A program made the translations under genes and the position numbers. From NCBI GenBank assembly GCA_014905825.1, contig JACGCN010000011.1:1240001-1304000 (forward strand): a DNA stretch of 64,000 bases, given 5' to 3'. Source of the stretch: Lyophyllum atratum (Eukaryota; Basidiomycota; Agaricomycetes; Agaricales; Lyophyllaceae). The notes beneath the pieces were generated by a model. The model saw only the letters and a program-made list of their open reading frames with translations. It did not search any database and was not told where the DNA came from. This document shows, in pieces, positions 1-12,589 of the stretch; position 1 is the stretch's first letter, and every line of letters begins with the position of its first letter.

Positions 1-18
1 AGTCAAAGCTCACAAGCA

Positions 19-581
19 TCAAAATGGAGCAGTAGCTGTTTGTCGTCCACGTATGCCTTCAACATCCTTCTTCTCGTTGAGCGCTACCTCCGTATCGTGC
101 CCACTACGAACGGTTATATAATTTCCGGTATTTAAGGTGCTATCAGTGGGAGGCACCGCGAAGATTAGATGGCCAATCACGCTGGTAGCCGAGGCTTGAC
201 CCTCCTTATGCCTGGGCGCGGTCAAGCCAAAGGTGTCAACAAAGGAGCGATGATGGTTCACGAGAACAACAACGACGGCTGGGTACGTGGACTGGAAGAC
301 GTTCAGAAATTATGCAGGTAGCGAACTCGTATGAAAATTTCACCGAGAGCTCAATGTAGATTGAGTATGTGACTGCTTCTGCGTAATACGGGAGATGCCT
401 TGGATCGGGGGCGCGAGGTCATTGGCGACTGCGTGCTAAAAGCAGAGATAGTTAGCCTGTCGATCAGGGATGAATATGAAACACGCACATCGAACTGGAT
501 TATGTTTCCGACATCGCGCATCATCGCAAAAATATCGTACATAGGTGGCAAGAAGAATCCCGAATAGTATACCCAAAACAC
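19..581 (-). pseudogene. C-terminal relic of a fungal multi-pass membrane protein
   Basis: Read on the minus strand, positions 291 to 19 encode a segment ending in a stop whose start is like the last helix and tail of multi-pass membrane proteins common in Agaricomycetes: a hydrophobic YPAVVVVLVN stretch followed by HHRSFVDTFGL. Upstream pieces (about 480-581 and 330-433) carry a further hydrophobic stretch and the motif ANDLAPPIQGI, also familiar from this group. Possible introns (about 52 and 47 nt, GT-AG) separate the pieces, but joining them leaves a frame mismatch. No start or earlier helices are seen before the next gene at 1009. I therefore read it as a 5'-truncated, decaying copy. The family assignment rests on memory of motif style, not on a search. 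Confidence 0.3.
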
Positions 582-1008
582 TGTCCTAATCCTAGGCTGA
601 GGGAATGCCGTGTAAGATGCGAATTGAAAGCTAAATAAGGGGTGCCATTACACCATGTCAGACCGTGTTCTTGCCATCTAGTCAGAATCCAGATGATGTT
701 TCTCCAAAAGGAGCGATTGCCTGTTGCCTGTCAAGTACTAGTTGAACATACAACGTCCTCTAATAAAGTTCCGAATTTTTTTGGATACCTGTCATATCGG
801 CATCACGACCCCTAAAAAGGCTCGGGTATGTCATTTCGAACAGTTGGATGGCCACTGTGCTAGTTTGTGACGTCGATCCCGAGGAAAGCCGGCGTCAATC
901 AAGTTGGGGGGAAGATGGAAATTGCGGGGCGCAACGCCACGAGGCTCAACACGTGACATGTCTCGTTGAGGTTGGCCCGCTTCTGTTCACGTTGTATTGT
1001 GTTCAGCA
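582..1008. other. Intergenic stretch upstream of the F-box/WD40 gene
   Basis: About 430 bp between the membrane-protein relic and the ATG at 1009. It presumably holds the promoter of the plus-strand gene. I see no clear TATA box and no convincing extra exon of the relic. Confidence 0.4.
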
Positions 1009-4000
1009 ATGAACCCCACAACACCCACTCGCCATCGCCGCCACAGCTCTCATCCGGGGTTCTCCCATCTCCTCACCACCGTCCTCGGCTCACCCTTCTT
1101 GACCACCCCCGATCTTCCAGAGCTAGTCGACGGAGCACCAGTATTCGTTGCGCACAACCAAACCGTCACCCGACCATCATCCCCAACCCCCACCGTCGGC
1201 TCTTCCTCCTTCTCCTTTATCCAATTTGACCCGGAGAATCCTACCGCCTCTACTCCCAATCGTCCGCCCCTCAAGTCTATCATCCCACGCATCTGGGACG
1301 TCATATCGCCGTCCCGCACCTTCCCGCCTTCTTCCCCGACGAGCTCGCCTTTCAGCTACAGTTACAGCTACGGCACTCTCAAGGGCCGCCCGAAACCCAG
1401 ATACTCTGAGGACGACTCCCGATATGTGGATTACAGTGAACTCGCACCATTGGACGGCGAGGAGGGGGAGCTTATCGCCATCGACGACGAAGCTTGTTTC
1501 TTCGTAGACTCTGCATTCGGCTCTCGCGCGGTCACAGGAATCGGTAAGAGCACCCGCCACTACCGTCCACTTATTGTGATGCATGAGTCTTAAGTTCTAA
1601 CTATTGACCCCCTAACTATCTAACAGACATCCTCGCTCTGCTGCCCACCGAGCTTGCCCTCCAAATCCTGATTACTCTGTGTGCCACCTCAGCCCCTCCG
1701 ACCGACTCTCTGCATGCTCTCCTCACATGCCGTTCCATCTCGCGCACCTGGCGCAGCCTCGCAGAGGATAATACTGTCTGGCGAGCTCTCTTTCTCGCAC
1801 GATGGAACGTAGATCTCACACGCCATACACCCCGGCGGCGCAACCCTCTTCGAGTGCCAGCACCCAGCCCCTCGTCCTCTACCCTTGACGCCGTGTGGAC
1901 CCCGCCTCCAACTTCGATGCCAACGACACCGCTTCTTACGCCAACCAAGATGGGAAAGATGCGCATGGGTGTAAGCATGGGCATGGGCATGACGATCAAG
2001 AAACGGAAGATGAAGAAACTCCTGGCCATTGACGGCAACACATCTCCATCCTCATCATCATCTTCGCTGTTACCACTCTCATCTTCGTCCACATGTTCAA
2101 CGCCATCAAGAACACCACCACTACACCATCCCCGCCGTTTCCTCACACCACCACAGGACTCTTCGATGTCGCGCTATCAGTTCCCCTGTCCGCCTTCACC
2201 CTCGCCTTCTCCTTCTCCTTCACCCTCACGGCTTCGCTCGAAAGGCTATCATACCCAGATCCCTGCTCCCACTCCCATCCAGCATCCCCGGATCGCGAGT
2301 GCCCCAGGTAACCTCAACCGCAACTCCGTCGCTTCCCAAGCCCCGTCTGTGCAGCAAGCACTCGAGCATGCCCCATTACAACTAAACTGGCAGGCCCTAT
2401 ATCGTACGCGCCTCGAGCTTGAACGGCGCTGGACCGGGACGGCAGTCGTTCCCCCTCGTTCTTTAGAATCAGCTCCTGTTCCGGTATTTCTCCAACCGCA
2501 GCAGCAGCATTATCAACAGGTCCAAGTACACATACCGACAAACCCCTTCCTCCCGCAACCACCGCAGCCTTCGTCTTTCATCTTCCCCTCAGCGCACTCC
2601 CCACAACGCCTTCCCGCACGGCCCACGCCAGCCCCTACACCGTTCACACCGCAGATCCTCTCGATCGCGGGACACACGGACAGCGTGTACTGCCTGGAGT
2701 TCGATGGGCGGCGTATTATCACCGGATCGCGGGATCGCACGATCAAGGTGTGGAGTCTTAGGGATGGGAGGCTGCTTGGGAGCTTCGGGGCTGGTGTTGG
2801 GGGTGGGGGTGCGGCGGGGGTGGAAGACGGGCAGGTGGGAGGGCATACGGGGAGTGTGTTGTGTTTGAAGTTCAGTGCGGATTGGGATGTGGGTGAGGAG
2901 GATCATGAGGAGGAGGGAGATGAGGAGAGAAGGGGGCGGGGGAAGGGGAGGAGGAGGGGGTTTATGGTTAGCGGCAGCTCGGATTGTTCGGTGTGCGTTT
3001 GGGATTTGTGGACTGGGGCAAGGCTGCCGCTTCCGGCTGAATGTGGAGGTTATGCTGGTGGGGAGAACAATATCAATGGGGAGGGGAGAGTTGGGGAGAG
3101 GAGGAGGGAGAGGGAGGTGAAGGGTGAGGTGAGGACGGTGCTAAGGGGACATGTGGGTGGGGTGTTGGATTTGAGGATTGATGAGGATTGGATCGTGAGC
3201 TGGTATGTTTTCTTTCTTTTTTTTGGGGGGGGTGGGGGGGTTGGTTGTGTTATTTTTGCACGCCGGGGGTGACGGGCCGGGCCGAGGAGGCATGATCGAG
3301 CTGGGGGGTGTGCCTGGGTCGATCGAGATTGTGGATCGTGGCGCATGGGCGCTTGTGGATTTTTATGTTTTTGGTCGGCGATGATGTCATGGGCTGGCTC
3401 GTTGCTGGGCTGGATTCTGGCTCTTTCTTCCTCTTCGCTGTCCTTCTCTCTGTTTGTTACCAATTTACTTACACTCGCCAACAGTTCGAAGGACGCTGTC
3501 ATTCACGTTTGGAATCGCAAGGCATTGGCACTGGTGCGCACGCTTCGTGGGCATGAAGGACCTGTTAATGCTGTCGGGCTGCAGAGTGGGCGCGTGGTGG
3601 GTGCACTTCTTCTTGCTCTTACTGGGTTTGGTCTTTGTTCCTTGGTACAATGTATCAGCAGCCGCGAGCATGCCGGTGGCTCGGTTGTTGGCGAAGTCGT
3701 CGGGCTGCGGCTACATTTTTTTTCCTTCCTTCCTTCAAATCCTCTCGTCTATGTATTCGATGTGACTGACGTTGTGGACGTATGGCAGGTCAGCGCCAGC
3801 GGAGACGGGAAAATGATCCTCTGGGACATCAAGAGCGGGGAGCGAATACGCACGTTCGAGGGGCACGATCGGGGGCTCGCTTGTATCGAGTTCAAGGTAC
3901 ATCCTTTCCACATTTTCCTACCCTTCCCCCGCCTTCCTTGCTTTCACGTACAACATATGCTAACGCCCAACCCCCCCTCCAGGACGACCTCATCGTGTCC

Positions 4001-4661
4001 GGTTCGAACGACTGTAAAATCAAAGTCTGGTCCGCCACGACGGGCGAGTGTATTCGTACGCTTGTTGGGCATGAGGCGCTTGTGAGGGCACTGGCGTTTG
4101 ATCCGAAGAATAGGAGGTTGGTTAGTGCTAGTTATGATAAGACGGTTAAGGTGTGGGATTTGGATAGCGGTGAGTTTTATTCACCGTTTTTGAGTTCTGT
4201 GTTGCCCCTTCCTTCCTTCGTCGTCCTTTTTGCGTACCCTTTGATTCCTTTCTTGGGACGTTTGGGAGAGGCGCTCGGTGGTGGCGGTCTCCCTAGGCTC
4301 ATTCTGGCGCCAATCCCAAGTTTGTTTGTGTCATGATGCTCATCCTTGCTCTTCAGGAAAGCTTGTACGGGAGTTCAAAAACACGCATACCAGTCACATA
4401 TTCGATGTAAAGTTCGACGCGGCGAGAATTGTTAGGTGAGCATCTACATGCCTTATTCTTTTGTTCACGCTGTCACCGATCCGATGGCGACTTGGACGAT
4501 GATGGATCACTCCGTCGAGAAAGCGCACCGTTCTTGCCCCTGTTCTTGGTTGGTTGATTGGTCCATGTAAACTGACTTGGCATCTCCGCAGTACATCGCA
4601 TGACCAGAAGATCGTTGTCATCGACTTCTCGCAGGGTCTCGACACGACCCTTTTTGTTTAA
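1009..4661 (+). CDS. F-box and WD40-repeat protein, likely SCF substrate receptor
   Basis: Seven exons (1009-1543, 1627-3202, 3485-3596, 3789-3896, 3983-4169, 4357-4435, 4592-4661) join in frame to 888 residues. The ATG at 1009 is the first in frame. After a Pro/Ser-rich N-terminus, an F-box begins with exon 2 (about residues 179-230: LPTELALQIL, then TCRSISRTWRSLA). About residues 520-885 hold a WD40 propeller with repeated GH...(V/I)WD/W blades such as SGSNDCKIKVW and SASYDKTVKVWDL. The third blade carries an acidic/basic insert. This architecture matches Met30/Pof1/beta-TrCP-type substrate receptors of SCF ubiquitin ligases: the F-box binds Skp1 and the propeller binds substrate. Length and insertions are larger than in yeast Met30. 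The substrate cannot be inferred. The coding strand turns from C-rich to G-rich near 2700. Confidence 0.9.
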
Positions 4662-6468
4662 TCCACAATTGACGGCAAGGTCGCCGCACATTTATCCTTC
4701 TTGGAAGCCCCATTCTATCGACGACATCCATCCTAGCTGTTCTACTCTCGGACATATCTCTTTCTTGCATTCCGCTCTACTACACGCACCCAGTACCTTT
4801 CTCGTTTGTCTTGCCTTCGTTGCTTTCCGACCCTGTGTTACTGTATGATATTGTGTTCCGACCCCCTGGGTTCCGCACCCACTTTTTGTATGTACATATA
4901 CATCCTAGCTGTATTCTATGTTCTCGGTTGTTTTTTTGATTCTCGTATCTCGCACGTCGTCTCTGGCGCTTTGGCCATCATATCGTGGATTATAATTCAA
5001 TGTCCTAACCATGTCATGACTAGCCTCTCAATCTGTCGCTTTCTTGGGATCCGGTAGCTATTTTTTTTTGAAATTTGACGCAGTCATGGCGAGATCGATT
5101 CAAGATCGAAAAGCTGTATCATCAGGAGGCGAGCCTCCATTTGAGATCACTGATCTAGCCTGAGAGCCACTATTCCAACGTCAATGGTTTACAGCGCGCA
5201 GCTTGTGTATCCGCATGTAAGGCCTCAACGTGATCATGACTGACAAAAAACCAAATACCACCGTTCAGTTGATGACTTGTTCATCTCGTCGTCCGACACG
5301 CGGCATGCCGTGGGTGTACTACAACGGTCCGACTGCTGAGCAGCAGCTCAGCCTTAAAGTGCTCGGTTGGAAGATAACTTTGTCATTGTCCACCCCCGCC
5401 TCTTCTGGATTCTACTCTACCCTCCACTACTATGTACAACGGCTGCCTTCAACCTTTCATCACGTTTTTCAATAACGGCCGATTAGACGCCTCTTCTGGC
5501 GATCGTAAGGAATCCGTCCTTCTGCTGTTCAATATGCACCTATAAAATTAATTAGGGCCAGATTCAGAAGAAACATCTCGTTTTGAAAGAGTCCGCGCAT
5601 CAGGAGGCAGTGAGGATGTTAGTCTCGCTTCAGGAGACACCTTACCTGGAGAGTGAGACGCATATTTGCCAACGATTTAGCTCATCGGAGGGCTGATTAT
5701 CCTGACTGTGTCCTAGACAACTGCCATCTAGGTTGCCCGTGGATTCATCCGTCATATCCCAAGCATTGCAGATTCTGAACACAGCGGTCATAGTCCACGT
5801 GGAATGCAATCATGATCTCCTTGATACGTTTGGCATGCGTTCAACTGTACCGCCAACGATCAATGTTGCCGCGCTCGAAGATCTGGCCGACCTCCATCCT
5901 AAGAGTCAGCCAATTCCTACACGCCGCTCTTTCCTTGACTTCCTCTCCACCCTTCGTGCATTTTTTAAATCAGGGGCGGGGTTTCGGCGAGCATCTGCCA
6001 GAGCTACGGTATGTCGTCCAGTACTATCTCTCAGTTTATGGCTTTCAGACAAATAACTAATCATGGAACATCTTATCAGAGGAAGCTTACAATTGCGGCC
6101 GGAGAATCGTGATATCAATAACTTGGAACTTAGAAGGAAGATGAATAATTTCGCCTCTTCATCTATCTACGTATCTCGACGTCGACGTTTTCGTTCGAAT
6201 CTTCATTATGTTACCAGGAGCTACTTACTATATGAAACAGAGAATACCAATATTGCCAACCCAATATCCCCTAGGTTGCCACTCGGTTCCTTGACTGCGA
6301 CGCTGAGCGAATAATGTAATTTGACATGTGGCGCACGGTCTGGTGAGGTTATATCCTGGTCTCACATTGCAAGTCGATAAAAGTTGAGCGCAGACTAGTG
6401 CGGTATTGGTGTATTGTATCTTATATTGTGAGAATATGACGAGAAGTACGTCGTACATGGATGAACCT
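4662..6468. other. Intergenic region with no supported gene
   Basis: About 1.8 kb. It contains the presumed 3' UTR of the F-box/WD40 gene and short open frames with no recognisable motif, no splice-consistent extension and no coding-like composition. I see no transposon ends here. Confidence 0.5.
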
Positions 6469-6590
6469 ATTGTAGGACTGGGGTCAACGGTGTACATGTA
6501 AATGTATACATTGTAGGACTGGGGTCAACGGTGTACATGTAAATGTATACATTGTAGGACTGGGGTCAACGGTGTACATGTAAATGTATA
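6469..6590. repeat. Tandem repeat, three copies of a 41-bp unit
   Basis: Copies start at 6469, 6510 and 6551. Each contains the core TTGTAGGACTGGGGTCAACG followed by GTGTACATGTAAATGTATA. The copies are identical over the unit, so the array is recent. It lies just downstream of the stop of the minus-strand gene at 6740, in or near its 3' UTR. Confidence 0.95.
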
Positions 6591-6739
6591 ATAATACAGT
6601 TGTTGCGATAGCGGTAATGAGTAGCAACGGAATGCTCGTAAGTCCATGAAATGTGCGGGTAATAATGGGGGAACGACCAGGCAGGGAGTGAGTTGAAATG
6701 CAGTAAAAAGGAATGGAGGACGCGAGTGCTATGAAAAAA

Positions 6740-8143
6740 CTACGGGTGGTATTGGTCGGGCGGCGGCCGAAGCAAAAAATCCCGCATCGTCTGAGGGACC
6801 GGGGGAGTAAACTCAGGTAGACTCGGAGCTGTAAGGGCTCTCTGAGGGAGACCCTGGTGTACTACTGACGCGGCTGCCCTTTCTGTGGCCTCGCGGCGAA
6901 GGGACTTGGCATTCTTCCTTGTCCCGTTGTTGATTTTTTTCCGAGGAGGGGCGGATTCATCGCCTTGAGAGGCGTCCTCCTGCCGTTTGCGCTTGGTAAG
7001 CGGCGGGCCTGGGGAAGGTTTAGACTGGGGAGGAATTGCGTCCTCAGGCAGAACGTTCTCGATATCCACCAGAGGGGCGGTCGCGGTATCCGCCTGTTGC
7101 AATCGCTCGCGCTTCCCCCTTGGCCCCGAGACCTGGACAAATAATGTGCCATCTGCTGACGGCGTAACGCTGCGTTGCAGGATGTGAGAGGCGGATCCGC
7201 GAACATGAGCCGCCAATGATAAGACGCTGGATGATGCCTGAGAATGTGAGGTGTTTCCTTCAGCATTCGGGGGAATATATGGGACAAAAATGGGGGTGAC
7301 TGGGGCGACGTTGGTAGACATATGCGGCTGGGAATGATCTGGTAGCACCCTCATACTGTTTCCCTGTACACCTGAGCTAAGGACACCAGATGCAGACACC
7401 TGATTGCCGTCTCTTGGACTGTGCGCCGGTGAGGCAAGGCCACCGTTAAAGGCCGCCGCGGACTGGCCATTGGATGGTACCGTTAAAGGGCGCGCGGCAC
7501 CCATAATTGGCGACGGGGAATAGCTGCGTCCTTCCGCACCCGGCCCAAAGGCTGCTCTGTATACTTGAGCCTGGGTGATGCCCGCGGCTCTATGAGCCGG
7601 CGAAGCATAATCATCGGTAGGAGCATTCGTCATTGGGTGATTGGTCTGTGTCGTCGGAAGAGGTGTAAGGAGCGCAACTGGACCAATGGGTGTAACCGGC
7701 GAAGGATAGGAGATTGTTGGAATGGCAACTGTGGGTCGAGTGGTGCTCGAATTACCAGAGTGCATGTTATGAAGTCCCGCCTGCGTTGGGACGCTTGGGC
7801 CACCTGCTTGCTCGCCCATAAACCTCTTAGGCGTCGGCAGTGACTGCAAACTACCAGAAGCACCCATGATGCCGGCCGGAACGTCATTCAGCACAAGAGG
7901 TCCTCCCCTCGACGACTCGACCAAACCAGCGGCGTTCCCGAGTTGCGAGTCGTAAGAGGGCAGCGGTTTTTCATGTGAAGGCGAATCACATGGTGAAATG
8001 TGGGAACGGATAACGAGCTGACGATCCCATTCCATTGACCAAGCATTAAAGCGCTTTTGCCAATATTGGATAACGTGTGCAGGATAAATCAACGGAGGTG
8101 GATACGCGGTGTTGTGTTGATCATAAGGTGGATGTGACGCCAT
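6740..8143 (-). CDS. Orphan Pro/Ser/Thr-rich protein, single exon
   Basis: One uninterrupted frame of 467 residues from the ATG at 8143. The frame stays open further upstream, but only non-ATG starts lie there. The first 50 residues are the only part that looks folded (VIQYWQKRFNAWSMEWDRQ). Most of the rest is low-complexity Pro/Ser/Gly/Ala sequence. A basic patch near the C-terminus (TKRKRQE and PPRKKINNGTRKNAKSLRRE) would serve as a nuclear localisation signal. I do not recognise a family. The length of the frame against its AT-richer surroundings and the biased composition argue that it is a real gene. A disordered nuclear regulator is possible but is only an inference. Confidence 0.55.
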   Translation of the reverse strand: MASHPPYDQHNTAYPPPLIYPAHVIQYWQKRFNAWSMEWDRQLVIRSHISPCDSPSHEKPLPSYDSQLGNAAGLVESSRGGPLVLNDVPAGIMGASGSLQSLPTPKRFMGEQAGGPSVPTQAGLHNMHSGNSSTTRPTVAIPTISYPSPVTPIGPVALLTPLPTTQTNHPMTNAPTDDYASPAHRAAGITQAQVYRAAFGPGAEGRSYSPSPIMGAARPLTVPSNGQSAAAFNGGLASPAHSPRDGNQVSASGVLSSGVQGNSMRVLPDHSQPHMSTNVAPVTPIFVPYIPPNAEGNTSHSQASSSVLSLAAHVRGSASHILQRSVTPSADGTLFVQVSGPRGKRERLQQADTATAPLVDIENVLPEDAIPPQSKPSPGPPLTKRKRQEDASQGDESAPPRKKINNGTRKNAKSLRREATERAAASVVHQGLPQRALTAPSLPEFTPPVPQTMRDFLLRPPPDQYHP

Positions 8144-9795
8144 CAGATACGACCCTTTGAGCAAAGAGTCGGGAAGGGTGTTGGGGGAACGAAAGAAAGC
8201 GACAGGACGACGATATGTCGCGACTGTTGCAGGCAAAGAGGATAGAAAGATTGAAACGCGTTATTCGAGCCACCGAGCATGTGACACATTCAAACAACTG
8301 CAAACGCGTCTAGGGATCGCCCCATTGTCCCCCAAACAATAGTCAAGAGTAATAAGCTGGCCGAAATGTCAATCGGCGAGTCAAACGGGCCAAGGAATTT
8401 GGTTCAGACTATCGCCAGTGCCGCAGAGAAAACGGTGACAGCGCTTCTACCGTATTTCTTCCCAGAGGATCACAGTTGCACAGGCGTACTAGCAGTCGAC
8501 CTCCCACCCATTTGGACATACATAACGCATGGACGCAGGAAACGGCAGTAGGAGTCTCGCATTCAAAAGATATAAAGCTTCCCGAGTGGAGGTGAGTGTA
8601 TAGGAGGCCAAAGCATATGACGCTTCGGAAGAGGAGTGACCATGACGATACTGCGCTCGCCGGGCCGGATGGGGATCTATAGGTGCCATGGTGTTCGAGG
8701 TGACAAGGTATGAAGGAGATGAGCTTCTTCGTAACCCGAAACTTGTCTAATGGATATCGACCGATGTCCTTGCGATGTTGTCCAGGACGTAATTCAGTTC
8801 TCCACGGTGTACGACCTCAAAAAGAGGAAGGCCACACAAGAACCTGGGACATCGACGTGCCGTTCTCTCCCATCATACCTTCCGTGATTCAAGTGTACGC
8901 TGGAGGTGATACCTCTCCCGAACAGCGTACGATTTTACGCTTTCACAGGCACCTACGACGGGAAGGGGCAGGACCAACCATAAGATCCAAGAATATGCGC
9001 ATCCCGAGTAATGTTCCAGACCGATCGCAGTTACAGAGCATTCCCTACCGGGATAGACCTCAGCAGGGCGAGTGTTCGGGACCAACCAATTATGAGATAG
9101 AGAAGACCCTCGTCCGATGACAGGAGCAACACCACAGTATGCTTCAAATACGCGGCGACGTCGCATATCTAGGAGTTCGACGTGTTCAGAATCGTGAGCA
9201 GGTCGCCGATGACCACCTTGGAGTTAGACTTTCGAAGTGGCGATATTGACAGGCATGTCAGTCTAAGTGCTGGTAAGTAGGTAGCTTCCAAGGGTCCGTG
9301 TCCTCCACGTCCGGCCTGAAAAATCTGGACGCAGCGCCATAGCTGAATACTGCATCTTGCTGGCCGCAGGGAGTCTGACTCTAAGGGATGTCGTAAACGG
9401 TGCTGGCGATCATGCATCATGCTCAGGGGAAGGCCGCAAGCGTGGGAACTTGGGTTTCAAGACTTTGCCGGACCGACTGACTTGCCACCGACTGTACCAT
9501 ACCGTTTTCCACCGACGCAATGTAAGTATTATAGGACGATCACTGACTTCGACAAGATCCGAGATTGTTCGTACGTTCTCCAAGTTTGTTCAATTCGCCC
9601 TCTGGAATGTGAACGTTGAATCGCCGTTACCATCGTAGATTGGAGCCTTGTTTTCGGATCACTCGACATTTATGTCCTGTCATATGTTGAACATACCATG
9701 AGCATCCTTAGATTCCTATCAGTACTCCAGCGGGTTAATGATGTTCCTCATTTCCGTATATTTGAACAGGTATCGAAGGGTCATGATCGGAACAT
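8144..9795. other. Intergenic region with no supported gene
   Basis: About 1.65 kb between the orphan gene and the DBP4 stop. A 136-codon plus-strand frame at 8710-9120 has no recognisable motif and no splice context, and I do not call it. The part next to 8143 is presumably the promoter of the minus-strand orphan gene. Confidence 0.45.
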
Positions 9796-12589
9796 CTACC
9801 TCCTGAGGAGCCGAAGAGCCAACTCTTCATCCGCTTCAATCGAGTCTCCCCTACGAATAGTATCATGTCGAGCTGAAGTCTTGTTCCGCTTCGAAGGTGG
9901 AGGCATCTCATCTTCGTCTTCCGACAGATCTGGCAAGTCGAACGTTGGCGATGCGTAACCATCATCATCTGATAAGGGAGCAAGCGCAGCTGTAGCCATC
10001 CCATCATCATCCATCACCTGAGACGAGAAATAATTAGCCAGTCATGCAAAACGGACTCAAGGTACACTTACCACGCCAGACTCCCTCTCTTTCCGTTTCC
10101 GTTTCTTCTCTCTCTTCTTTTCCCTGGCCTCTTCCTTATCCACGACATCAGTCACCTTCATCTTCCCCCGCTCACCCTCCGCGAACTTCTGCCCCTCCTC
10201 TTTGACACCCGCAAGGCCACCCTTCGCCTTGTACCAGTCATCCGCATTGGCGAGCTCGTACAACTCGTGCGCTTCACCCTCGTCGTCGAAGACGAGTTTC
10301 TTCGCAACTCCATTTTTCACTATCGCCCGTTTTGCCTTGTTGAGCTTAAGCTTCCGCTTGGAAAGATCTTCTGGATCCATAACACCGTCGTCGTCAGAAA
10401 GATTGTGATCTGCGCGTTTGAGCGTAATGAATTCGTCGTCGTCGTCATCAGCGGGATCGTGATCGATGAGCTTTGAGTAATGGTTTGATAGGATGTTCTG
10501 ATTCTTTCTCTCGAACATGCGGTCGTATTTTGTCCGCACACCATCAGCCTAGTGAACATGTGCCACAGGATGAGCGAACATATGTCAGATATAGATATGA
10601 CAGCGCACCTTTGACGGCTTGATGGGGCCCTGAGCCGCGTTCTCTTCCCCTTGGTCGTCCTCCTCGTCAGCTTCGCTCCCAATATCCTCATCAGGTTCCG
10701 AAGATGATGATGAGTGGTCAGCGTCGTCCTCGCTCTCCTCATCCTCTTCTTCTTTTTCCTTCAAAGCTTCTGCACGCGCCGCTTCAGCAACTCTGGACGC
10801 ATTCTTCTTCATCTTTGAGATCTCCTTGTTCAGGAACTTGATCTTCGGGGCACCTGGGAGGCCAAGCGACTCCGCAAACCGCTGGACAGGGAGTTCGTCA
10901 ACCTTGAATATGGACTTGTCCTTGTGAAGGTAGATTGAACGCAGATACGACACAAAGGCCTAAAATAAAGCTGCGTCAGCATATCATCGTGTCGCAAAGG
11001 AAGCACATACCCTCTGACCCAGGTATTTAATCTCGGGATCCTGGAAGGCGAGGTTCTGAAGCTGGTTCTCGATACTCTGTGTCTTGCTGGGCCGGATTTT
11101 GATATTCTGAATCTCGATGTTCTTCGTCTTCAGCGCCGCTTTCATACCCTCTTCCTCGCTGGGCAGCAAGAACATCAAGGCCTTGCCTTTACTCTCGTAT
11201 CGGGCTGTCCGACCAACCCGGTGGATATACGTGTCTGCGTCTTCTGGTGCATCTAGCTGTACCACCCAGTCAACAGCGGGGAAGTCGAGGCCACGAGCCG
11301 CGATGTCGGTCGCCAAAAGCACGGCATGTGATGAGGCTATGAATTTTTGGTACATGGCGATGCGAGCCGTTTGCTTTTGTTTGCCGTGAAGGTTGAGGAG
11401 GGAGATACCAGGGTGCATCTTGCAAAACGTCTCAAAGACGAACCGGACCTGCTTGCAACTTGACATGAAGACGAGCACTTTTGATTGAAGATGTGTCTTG
11501 ATAAAACTCCACAACATGTCGAGTTTCTTGTCGAGCGTGCATATGGCGTAGTGCTGTTCGAGATTCTGGGGTATGGAGGAATTAGCCGTTTCTTCCAGGC
11601 CAACAGATACCGGGGTTTTTAGGCTCAGGCGAGCAAGGTCGCTGACGGATTGCGTCTGAGTGGCGGAGAAGAGGAGGGTCTGACGGGATTTAGGTAGATG
11701 TGACAAGAGGGCAGAGAGGGTTTTGGAGAAACCCATGTCTAGTATTCGATCGGCTTCATCCAGGACTTGCATGTCGGGTGAATAAACGAATGAGAGGGTC
11801 ATCCACGATGGACTCACCGAGAATCTGAAGATTATCAGCAGCGAATCCAACAGTTTGATCCATGTGCTGCAGCAACCGACCTGGAGTTGCTACTAAAATG
11901 TTCATACGCGATAACCGCACGCTCTCGTCCTTCAAATTCTTCCCACCGATGACGAGACCGGCAGAGAAAGAGTGATGTCCACCAATGGAGCGCAGCACTT
12001 CGAAGATTTGTACGGCCTATAAGACTTGTCAGCAAGTGAATACACAGTAGAATGTTCAAGCTCACCAGCTCCCGTGTTGGTGATATTATTAGCGCGCCGA
12101 GTCCATCCGCAGGACCCCATTTCCGACGATAAAGGATTTCAAGTACTGGGACAAGAAATGCGAGTGTTTTCCCACTTCCTGTCCGGGCAGCACCGAGCAC
12201 GTCTTTGCCTTTTAATGAGACTGGTAGACTCTTGGATTGAATGTCCGTCATATTGAGGAAAAATGCCTTCTTCAATCCTGAACGACGGTGAGTTCAACAC
12301 CTCGGCCATGGTATCACAAGCTCACCTCGTTTCGTAGAATCTGATATAGGGAGATCGGAGAACAGTTTAAGATCTTCTGTAGCTTCCTGTTCATTTTTCA
12401 ACTACCACACCGAAGGAAATGAGAGCTTAGACGCACATAGGTCATAGCATTCTGCTCCAAAGCCTCCAGCTTCTGCCTTTCGGAAGTCTTCTTCACTTTT
12501 GAGCTCTTTATCGGAGGTTTCTGGTTTTTCTTCCGAGGTTTTTTGTTCTGATTAGATGACCCTGCTTGAGGTTGGGTGGAGGAGGTCAT
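9796..12589 (-). CDS. DBP4: ATP-dependent RNA helicase Dbp4/Hca4 (DEAD-box)
   Basis: Eight exons (12437-12589, 12326-12401, 12066-12277, 11818-12016, 11011-11765, 10609-10959, 10072-10548, 9796-10017) join in frame to 814 residues. The helicase motifs are in order: Q-like TDIQ, motif [10 protein letters not shown] (about residue 105), SPTREL, TPGR, motif II VLDEAD (about 214), SAT (about 245), then [12 protein letters not shown] and [21 protein letters not shown] and the following C-terminal extension, with acidic Asp/Glu/Ser tracts and Lys-rich runs, are characteristic of Dbp4 (human DDX10). Dbp4 is a nucleolar helicase that acts in 18S rRNA processing and snoRNA release from pre-ribosomes. 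The start at 12589 precedes the usual basic N-terminal tail. The length is close to yeast Dbp4. Confidence 0.95.

Noticed and set aside
8710..9120. 136-codon plus-strand frame
   Set aside because: No recognisable motif, no splice extension and no coding-like composition.
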